A stretch of 64,000 bases of DNA, taken from contig NC_084687.1 of assembly GCF_028389875.1 (NCBI RefSeq), positions 1,886,611-1,950,610 on the forward strand, in the 5' to 3' direction. The DNA is from Rhea pennata (Eukaryota; Chordata; Aves; Rheiformes; Rheidae). This document shows, piece after piece, positions 56,693 through 64,000 of this stretch. Numbering within the stretch: position 1 is the stretch's first letter; each line of letters begins with the position of its first letter. The position numbers and the translations under genes are program-made. The notes under the pieces are model-generated. The model was given only the letters and a program-made list of their open reading frames with translations. It was not told the origin of the DNA and did not search any database.

Positions 56693-59018
56693 GTAAGGTG
56701 CCAGGCTCGGGAAGAGTGTCTACTCGTGCCGAAAGATGCTCAGTCTCTGCTATAAAAGTGCAGTCATTAAACACCTGGAAGGGATTTGGCTTGGAGTTAC
56801 TGGCCCTGTTCAGCTGCTTCCACTTTGATGACTGTCTTTCTGCCACAAAGGCATTCCTCCAGATAAAGCATCAGGATCCTCTTCAGTGAGTTTGTGTTTG
56901 CAATGTATCTGGCTCCATTTGAGTTACCGCTGGTTCATGCCAAGGTGACTGAGAAGAATCCTGACTGCTGTGGTTCTGGAGTCACCTGATAAAGCTCCCT
57001 ATTCCCTGTGTCTTTGGGTGGGATAAGATGGATGTGATGACTGTGTCAGCGACTGGTGGCCAATCTGGCCCTTGGCTCTCTCGCAGCCAGCAGGGAGTAT
57101 TAGAGGTATAACATTAGTTTTTCTCATGTATCTCCTTAACATTCCTGTTTTTGCTGCTGTTTATCAATAATTGCTCTGTGGGGATCTGGTGATACATGAA
57201 AGGGGATGTGAAGGGAAGTGTAGAAACATATTTTCACAAATGCGTGTTTGTAATATGCTGGTTAGGAGGTCTGCAGTGTTTCTCCATTCTTGTGGCCTGA
57301 CAGAATCATAGCAAGTCTTAGACGCTTAGGACTAAGACTCAGATCTGTTACAGAGAAGGGAAAGCCTGGAGCAATGACGAGAATGAATCCTGACATCATT
57401 TGTCTCCAGAAAACATTGTCTGAGTCATTGCTCTGAAGTGAGATTTGACAGAGCTCTATGAGCTACACAGTGTGCAAAGGCACTTACATTGTAATGCATC
57501 TTTTCTGCGCCCGTGGATTCCTGTTGTGGATTCAGGCAGTCAGCATCTTTAGTAAGTGATCATAAAGCCTGTCCCACCTATCATGAGTAATAAATGCTGA
57601 ACAGATGTAGCCAGGACCAGTTGCTCCCAGACATCTGATAAGAGGAGATGCGAAGCGGAGCTGCTCTGGTAACAGGTGGTTTAGCACATGGAAGTTATTT
57701 CTAGAACTGCCTTAAACTGTCCTGCTGCATCTCAACTTTGCCTAGGTTTGGCATGAATGCAAGTAGTGGTGAGACTGTGCAGAGGCTCTGGTCAATACTC
57801 AGAAATGGTCTGCTGAGCCAACAACCGGAAGCTGATGGGATGGTTGGCCTGCACAAAGCTGGTGATGCAGCATCAGGGGGAACTTGGACAGAGATGGGAT
57901 GATGAGCAGAAATGATGTTGAAGTCCACCTGAACATGGCTGGGAAGGACACAGAGGTGCTGGGAAGAGGAACATCGTCATTTCTACCTTTCTAGCTACAC
58001 TCCTCAAAAAAATTATTAGCCCTACTGCTAGATCAGGTTGTGAGTGACTCCCACTTCAGCTAAATCTGGAGTGATTTAACAGTGTCTGTTAAATCAGCTT
58101 CTGTTACGAGCACTGTCTCTTTTCCTATACATTTTGTGATGCTTTTGCAAGATTAGACCTCATCTTTAGTAAATGCCATGCTGGATCCTAGGATTTGGAA
58201 AGAATTAAATTCTGAATAGGTTAAGGTGTGCCCTTGCTTAATGCAAAGCCCAGATGGAATGGAGGAGAGAGGATTTAAGGTGCTTGAGATCTTACTAAAA
58301 GATGTAACTGTCATTTCTGTGACAGTTTGTGGCTGAGGAGCCTGCAAGGTGCTTTTCTGTCCTTGCATAAGAGGAAGCAAAGGTATGGGAGGAAGTCATA
58401 ACTAATCCAGTGTCCTTCAGCAGCTCAGCAACAGAGCCAAAAACAGGATAATGATGCTACTGCAGAGTCCAGGTCGCTCTTTCCAGAGCTCTCTCTGCTC
58501 TCAAAGGGCTGGACTGGGAGGTTTCACTGAGATCTCATGTTGTTGCTTTTGCAGGCCTGTAAATTTGAGATAACAGGATGTCCCTGCAATCTCTGTATCC
58601 TAACAAAGCTAAGAATAGCCAGGAAGCAAAACAAGCTGAACTTTATAATTGAGTTCTTTTCCCATGCCCTGAGCAAATATAACACCCTGAGATCACTCTG
58701 GCGAGGGGTGCTACGTGTCCTGGACATGGCTCCTGACCAGAGTTATCAGTGTTGTATGAGGCTGTGCCTAATCTCCTGGTTCTTATTTGAGGTAAGCTGT
58801 GATCCTGGGACAGGAGGGAAGGGAAAGGGGGCCTTATCTCAGTTGAAATACTGCAGCACCCAGCCTGGCTGGGGATAGCTCACAGCTGGCAGTGGGAAAT
58901 ACTTTGGAGAGGCACAGCATCTCTGTGTTCGTGTCTCAGCTGCTGAAGGACAGGCTGTGATTGTCCTTATCTCAGCTCCTAACACTCACTCTTTCCAATC
59001 TGCCTTGAATTCTGCTAG
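56693..59018 (+). other. TNNT2: TNNT2 intron 1
   Basis: 2.3 kb from GTAAGG to TCTGCTAG. No exon or repeat recognised with confidence. Confidence 0.85.
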
Positions 59019-59066
59019 ATAACCAAGCATGTCGGATTCTGAAGAGATTGTCGAAGAATATGAACA
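59019..59066 (+). CDS. TNNT2: TNNT2 exon 2 (start codon)
   Basis: Acceptor TCTGCTAG ends at 59018; ATG at 59029-59031 after ten UTR bases; donor GTAAGT at 59067. Coding is 59029-59066, MSDSEEIVEEYE plus CA. Confidence 0.95.
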
Positions 59067-62000
59067 GTAAGTGCTGCATTTTTAAACACATTTTTTTCCT
59101 CTCTTCCTTATTTCTGTCTTTCCGCAGGGTTGCAGCATTCCTTGTAGGTGCTCTTTCATGGTGCATCAGCTCTGGTTGTTACTCCACACCACTTGGAGCA
59201 GGCATCCATGGTGAAAGCACTTGGAGAGCCTTTCCTGTGCCTTTCTGCACCACTGCCACAATAGTGTTGAGATGTACAGCAGTGGCAAGGCTGTTTTGCA
59301 TTAGGATCTGTACGAACACATACATGGCAAGGGGACAGTCCATGCACTAAAAATGATGCCATCTAAATTGGTGATACAAAGCTGGGAAAAGGACAGGTTT
59401 ATCAATCTGCTGCTGATGGGTGTCCTAGTGCCACCCCAGAGCATCCCGTCATGAGGCCTGAGTTTGAGAACAGTGAGGGCTGCTGGGTAGAGGAAGCTGG
59501 GTGGGGGCTGCTGCGACATAAAGCACGAGAACGCACTACATGCACCTGGGGCAGAAGGAGCTCCATATCTGAGCTATGTGGCTATAGGCGCCAGCCTGAA
59601 CAAAGCTCCTGGTTTTCTCATCTGCCAGCCCCAAAAGTAGATTTGAATCCTTTGCTTGCATTTGGATGCCCCCGTTGCCTCCTATATCTCGGTAGTGGGT
59701 CTGTCCCTTATGTCTTGTATTCCTGTGCGCACCCAGGGACGGACTGTGCAACTCACCCAAAGTCAGGAAAGGAGTCTGGGGCAAAGGTAGGACATGAGAT
59801 ACCTGTGTCCAGAGTTGCAGTCCGTGGTCACTTGATCTTCTCAGCAAGTTAATGCTGCAAAACAGTGTTGTGCTCTGACCAGTGTAAAAGTGTAAGTTGA
59901 GTACTTCAGCTCCTAACATCCTAGCCTGCAGGATGATCTAGGTCTTTTCCTGTCCCCACTGGCACATTACTGTATGCAACACACCAATCTGCCACATTTT
60001 CATTGCCTGTTTCTGTGAAAAAGGGGAGCCACCCTTGAGGGAATTCAAATTTGGACTACTGATTGACATGTTCATCTCATTGCAGCTGATCAATTTAACT
60101 CAGTGGATCAATTTAACTTTGCATCATGCTTTGCAGGGAGCAGGAAGGTAAGAGGATGTGGAGCATCTGCAGCCACATGGAGACTGAAACCGAGAAACGA
60201 TCAGAGCAACTTCAATAACTAGCACATTCTTTCCCTTCTCTCTCCCCTGCGCATATGTGCTCTGTGAAGAGGAATACATCGAAGAAGGTAGGTGTTTCAC
60301 TGGCTGTTACAAGGACCAAGAGACTGTTGCTGTTGATTCAGTCTTTTGCTTGAGTGGTTTGTAGTGGTAAGTTGCTTGACTGCAATGGGTAAATCATGAC
60401 CAGAAAAGGCCTATGAAACCATGCTCCAGATAGTTCCCACTGATGTTTCAGGTGGAGAAAAACTAGCTCTAATTTTTCTCAGGACCTATTTCATCAGAGA
60501 GAGGCCTTGACTCAAAACCCAGATCTGAACAGGGAAAGGGAGGCGGGAGGAAATGCTGGACTCAGATTTTTGCTGCTCATTCCTAAATGCAACCTGATGA
60601 AAGCACAGTAACACACCTAAAGCTGGAGCGTCAGCTGAATTTATATTAATTATGTTGGAGCACAAACTTCCAACTGCTTCAGTCTGATGAAGAAGCAAAC
60701 CTCACTGTGCTTTCAGCAGCTATGGGATTTCAGCTGGGCTGAGGTTGCATTGTAGGCCTTGCTGAGGAAAGCTCTTACTGCTTCAGAGCCCTGCAAGATG
60801 GCCTGGGCTACTGCACAGCAAAATATCCTGAATATTAAAAGCAAAAAAGCAGCACAAGAGAGAAATCAATGCAGTACTAGAGTCCTCATCTAATTGCACA
60901 CCATTGCTAGACCCCACAGCTTTATGGCATCTGACTAACTTCACTTATTTCTTTCACTCCTCCCTGGCTGAGAAGAGGAAGAATGGATAGAGGAAGAAGA
61001 CGGTAGTTATTACACCTTTCTTTACTTCATTTCTCTGCTGATGTTACAAATATGTTGTGGGTTGTTGTGTCTTTTTGCCTTTCCCTGGTTGGGAAATGGT
61101 TTTCTTTCATTCTTCCACTTCTCTGTGTTGCTTGTTGTGTTCCCCCCTTCATGCAGTGCTGTGCTATGCATATCTGCTTCAGTTTCTGTGGTTTCTACTT
61201 TTCATTCATGGAGCAAACGTGCCCATGGTTTATTGCCTTCTTTCTTTTTCTTTCTCTTGGGCTATGGGACCACAAATTCTTCAGGGCCTTCCAGGACCTG
61301 GGAGTCCCAGCATTGCTCTGATTCTGATGGATGACTCTTGTGGGGATACTGCTCCCTCCAGTGGAAAAGATGCTCCACTGGCATCATAAATAAGACAGAG
61401 CAGCTGAAGGCACCTTCTGTAATGTCATCTGGGCTTGTTCTTTACTGGGAGCAATAGAAATCACTCCTAGCCTGCCCTGGGGTCTAAGAAAGAGGGTATT
61501 TTGACTTAGTATCTCTGTATAGTGCGGATTTCTGCAAGAGTAGTCCCGGACGGTGTCTGGTCCTTTCATTCTGCATTGCCTGAGAGTGTGGCAGTGCAGA
61601 GGCTCACATATGGTAGGAGAGGGAATGAGGGACTAACCAGGAGGTGAATATAAATTCTTTTTTTTTCCCTACCTAAGCAGACAGACCAGCCCATGAGTTA
61701 GCTTTCCTTTGCTTTCTGAACTGCTTTTTTTTTTCTTTTTTTCTTTTTTCTCCTATGGTTACCTCTCCTTCTGAGCCTCTCTCCTGGTTTTGCTGTGGTT
61801 GGCTCAGTGCAGCAGGATGTCCTGTTATTTGGGTCTGTAGGGAGTCAGAGGGAGCTCCAGCTGTTGGACTCACACTGCCTGTTATCCCACAGATCAGGAA
61901 GAACAGGTAGAGGAAGTGGAAGAGGAAACTGAAGAAACCAAGGAAGAAGGTACGTGGTGGCCTCATTATTGAGCTTCCATAACTCAGCTGGCTCCAGCCA

Positions 62001-63316
62001 TCTGCTCTGCTTTGGTGGGGTGCTGGCTCTTCCTCTTGTGCTGCAGAGCATGGGGTGAGATGCTCCAGTGTTGCTTGTGACAGCAAGTCAACATCAGACC
62101 CAGCTTCGCTTTCCCCCTTATCTGTGGCTTCCCATAAATGGGTGACAAAGCTGAGCTGCCCTTTCCTGATCTTACCACATGCTGAGACCCTTGGGTGTGC
62201 AAGCATGAGGATAACAGTGTTTTCTGCTTGTTGTTAACCTGTTTCCAAAACAGTCGTGTCCAGCACACTGAAATAATGCCAAAAAAAGAGTTCCACCAAG
62301 AGGTCCATTTTGCCTCAAAGTGAGGAATCCACTGAATGGTGTCATGCCTTGATGTGTCTAACCATCCAAAGAGTTTTGGACTTCATGAGACTTATTTGGG
62401 GTAGTCTGGATTGTCTGATATACATCCTTGAATGGAAAATTCTGATGGAGTATTGGATCAGATCTGAGCTGTGGGGAAGGCAAGATGCTGGGACCCCTCC
62501 ATGCTGGATGGGGATGTGGTTTTACTTGCCTGTGGATGCTATGATTGTATTCTCCCTGTTGCTTTTGAAACAGAACAAGAAGATGAAAATAAAGCACCAG
62601 GAGAAGGTAAAGCAGGATAGAGAAAGGATCATTTTTGGCCAGTTCAGTCCTGATCCCAAACCCACAAGATGCTAGCCCCTTATCATGGGGATTTTCAGTG
62701 TCAAATCGAGCTGCTGCTGACAATAGAGAACCTGAGGTAAATGCAGTACAGCTGTCCTTGGCTCCTTCCTCTGCTGGTGCTGAAAGGCAGCAGGAGGCCT
62801 GCAGGAGACAAATGTGAGAGCTTTGGGCTGCCTAGGTAAGAAATTCACCAAAAATAAAGAAGGAAAGGGCAGTACTCCTACTTTCCCAGCATGAGTTTTT
62901 GCAAGGTGCATCTATTTTCCTTCTGGAGAGGATTTAGGGTGCTCTCAGCCTGTTTGGGGGACCATAATGTATGTAAAGGATCTACTCTAGCTCCGCTCAT
63001 CCTGGAGCCCCTCAGCCCTCTTGCTCAGCTTCCTCAGGGCCTTGCTGAGGCCAGCTCTGCCCTTGCACCTTGATTTGTGGTCCTGGCACCTGGACTGCCT
63101 CCCACTGCAGCCATGCAGATCCGCTCCAAGGCCCTGGGTTCCTTGATGGGTTTTCCAACGGGTATACGCATGGTCATGGGGCAGAGGGGAACAGCCTAGC
63201 TGAACCACACTGCTTCCCTGCTTGGGCTGGATGGACAGCAGTACTGGACCCCTGGAGCCAGAGCATCATGCTTTCCACAGGTGGAGAGGGGGACAGAGAG
63301 CAGGAGCCTGGGGAAG
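59029..63316 (+). CDS. TNNT2: TNNT2, cardiac troponin T, 5' part (exons 2-8)
   Basis: Exons 59029-59066, 60137-60147, 60270-60287, 60973-61002, 61893-61949, 62574-62606 and 63281-63316 join in frame for 74 codons plus one base. The product starts MSDSEEIVEEYEQEQE and is the acidic N-terminal hypervariable region of cardiac troponin T. It continues through EEYIEE, EEEEWIEEED, DQEEQVEEVEEETEETK, EQEDENKAPGE and GGEGDREQEPGE, closely matching chicken cTnT with a few substitutions. Troponin T anchors the troponin complex to tropomyosin; the acidic region tunes calcium sensitivity. The tropomyosin-binding and C-terminal parts lie beyond the window, so the gene is partial because of the cut. Exons 4-8 are multiples of three and start and end in the same phase, suiting alternative splicing. 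Exon 5 is the classic embryonic cassette. Confidence 0.96.
59067..60269 (+). other. TNNT2: TNNT2 introns 2 and 3 (59067-60136, 60148-60269)
   Basis: Intron 2 holds a duplicated GATCAATTTAACT at 60088-60100 and 60106-60118, just upstream of microexon 3. Intron 3 is only 122 nt. Nothing else recognised. Confidence 0.85.
60137..60147 (+). CDS. TNNT2: TNNT2 exon 3, 11-nt microexon
   Basis: GGAGCAGGAAG between acceptor GCTTTGCAG and donor GTAAGA. Encodes QEQE across the junctions, as in chicken cTnT. Confidence 0.93.
60270..60287 (+). CDS. TNNT2: TNNT2 exon 4, 18 nt
   Basis: Acceptor CTGTGAAG ends at 60269; donor GTAGGT at 60288. It encodes EEYIEE, aligned with chicken EEYVEE. The pyrimidine tract is interrupted by purines, so the acceptor looks weak. 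Confidence 0.88.
60288..60972 (+). other. TNNT2: TNNT2 intron 4
   Basis: 685 bases before the regulated exon 5. The last part is pyrimidine-rich (CACTTATTTCTTTCACTCCT) and may contain the upstream splicing control element. Confidence 0.8.
60973..61002 (+). CDS. TNNT2: TNNT2 exon 5, 30-nt regulated cassette
   Basis: Purine-rich exon encoding EEEEWIEEED, bounded by the acceptor GCTGAG (ends 60972) and donor GTAGTT (61003). It equals the 30-nt chicken exon 5 included in embryonic heart and skeletal muscle and skipped in the adult. The weak donor and the GAA/GAG repeats fit a regulated exon with an exonic enhancer. Confidence 0.92.
61003..61150 (+). promoter_or_regulatory. TNNT2: Intronic splicing control region downstream of exon 5
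   Basis: U/G-rich runs such as TGTTGTGGGTTGTTGTGT (61053-61070) and TCTGTGTTGCTTGTTGTG (about 61121-61138), mixed with pyrimidine tracts, match the character of the muscle-specific splicing enhancers known next to chicken exon 5. Those bind CELF proteins, with PTB as antagonist. Exact element borders are not assigned. Confidence 0.55.
61151..61892 (+). other. TNNT2: TNNT2 intron 5, distal part
   Basis: Contains a long T-rich tract at 61724-61752. No other content recognised. Confidence 0.8.
61893..61949 (+). CDS. TNNT2: TNNT2 exon 6
   Basis: Acceptor TTATCCCACAG ends at 61892; donor GTACGT at 61950. It encodes DQEEQVEEVEEETEETKEE, acidic. Confidence 0.94.
61950..63280 (+). other. TNNT2: TNNT2 introns 6 and 7 (61950-62573, 62607-63280)
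   Basis: 624 and 674 bases; no repeat family or extra exon recognised. Open frames crossing exon 7 are on other frames or the opposite strand. Confidence 0.85.
62574..62606 (+). CDS. TNNT2: TNNT2 exon 7
   Basis: Acceptor TTTTGAAACAG ends at 62573; donor GTAAAG at 62607. It encodes EQEDENKAPGE, aligned with chicken EQEDETKAPGE. Confidence 0.94.
63281..63316 (+). CDS. TNNT2: TNNT2 exon 8
   Basis: Acceptor CTTTCCACAG ends at 63280; donor GTAAAG at 63317. It encodes GGEGDREQEPGE, identical to the chicken segment as I remember it. Confidence 0.94.
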
Positions 63317-64000
63317 GTAAAGTATCCACCCTCATTCCTCTGGAGAGTAGTGGGGAGAGGGAGTGTCTCTACACCTGTGTAAGGGGGTACCTGCCACTGT
63401 CAGGCTCCCCATCCATCACGTAGGTCCTCTTTTTGGTCTGGCACCTCCCCTAGTGGGCAGCTGAGGAAGAAGAGCTCACCTGGAACAGGGAAGGCGCAGC
63501 CAAACACAGGCTGGTGTCACTGTTGCCTTCCTGCCTGGGGCTGATCCCTGAGAGATCACGAGTCACAGGGTCACTGGGGTTTTCACTTGCAGTGGGGACA
63601 GCCATGTCCATGCAAGGAGGCTGGGAGAGAAACCAAGCAAGCCACTGGCATGCTGGGATGCTCACACACATTGCCTCGAACTGGGTCTGTGCTAGCTTAC
63701 CCAGATGGAGCAGGCAGTCAAGAATCTGAACAAGAATGGACGCAGCTTGCGGGATTCTGCTGCCAGGTGGAATGGGTCCTGTTTATCATGTGCCCTGCAA
63801 CATTGCCTATTCTTAGGAGAGAGGATGCTCTGAATACCCCTCAGCTCAGTGGGGATCATCAGTGGGTGTCTCAGAATTTGGCATGTTTCTCATAGCTGGA
63901 TACTCTGTACATGCCTCTCCACTGGAGGACAATCTGTCACACAGCCTGTGCTGCCGGGAAAGAGGTAGCTTGGCTCAGTTTTATGGACTTTGGGTTGAGA
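63317..64000 (+). other. TNNT2: TNNT2 intron 8, start only
   Basis: From GTAAAG to the window end. The next expected exon, starting ESKPKPKP-like, is not visible within these 684 bases. Confidence 0.8.

Noticed and set aside
57295-57350. AGAATCATAG-like string in TNNT2 intron 1 as a CR1 end
   Set aside because: The match is a few bases only and the following sequence does not fit CR1.
1-64000. Retroviral or other virus-derived elements, CRISPR arrays, tRNA or rRNA genes
   Set aside because: Looked for and not seen. There are no paired long terminal repeats, no gag/pol/env-like frames, no regular spaced repeats, and no recognisable structural RNA genes.

Overview
The window is vertebrate nuclear DNA, most likely from a bird or a close archosaur relative. 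Genes are interrupted by GT-AG introns, the interspersed repeats I can recognise are mostly old CR1 LINE fragments, and the cardiac troponin T promoter and N-terminus are of the avian type. The proteins differ from the chicken versions as I remember them (for example in the CSRP1 linker and in TNNT2 residues 7, 20 and 27), so a non-chicken species is probable. A crocodilian or turtle cannot be excluded from the sequence alone.

Five protein genes lie head to tail on the + strand, in the order of human 1q32.1 read from CSRP1 towards TNNT2. CSRP1 has its five coding exons at 3419-10939, preceded by what is probably the end of its first intron. PHLDA3 starts at 17032 in a GC/CpG-rich block and ends near a poly(A) signal at 19087. 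TNNI1 (slow skeletal troponin I) has a candidate TATA promoter at about 26887, coding exons 31575-35513 including a 4-nt microexon, and a 3' UTR that is probably spliced and ends near 36385. LAD1 (ladinin-1) runs from 43755 to 54821 in ten coding exons, with a poly(A) signal at 55969. The 5' part of TNNT2 (cardiac troponin T) has a promoter with two M-CAT motifs at 56534-56563, a non-coding exon 1, and coding exons 2-8 at 59029-63316; the rest lies beyond the window.

Three of the genes are muscle genes: CSRP1 (LIM protein of the actin cytoskeleton), TNNI1 and TNNT2 (thin-filament regulators). PHLDA3 (PH-domain inhibitor of Akt signalling) and LAD1 (epithelial anchoring and actin-associated protein) sit between them. 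TNNI1 and TNNT2 are one of the ancient TnI-TnT gene pairs, here separated by LAD1. The LAD1 poly(A) signal is only about 650 bp from the TNNT2 start.

The rest is introns and spacers holding a few CR1 fragments, a GT microsatellite, a G18 run, a degenerate minisatellite and other short repeats. I see no RNA gene, CRISPR array, virus-derived element or unfamiliar gene system. The most interesting points are splicing details (microexons, a NAGNAG acceptor at the regulated TNNT2 exon 5, stop-free in-frame introns, possible unlisted LAD1 exons), an unsettled PHLDA3 C-terminus, and candidate control elements.
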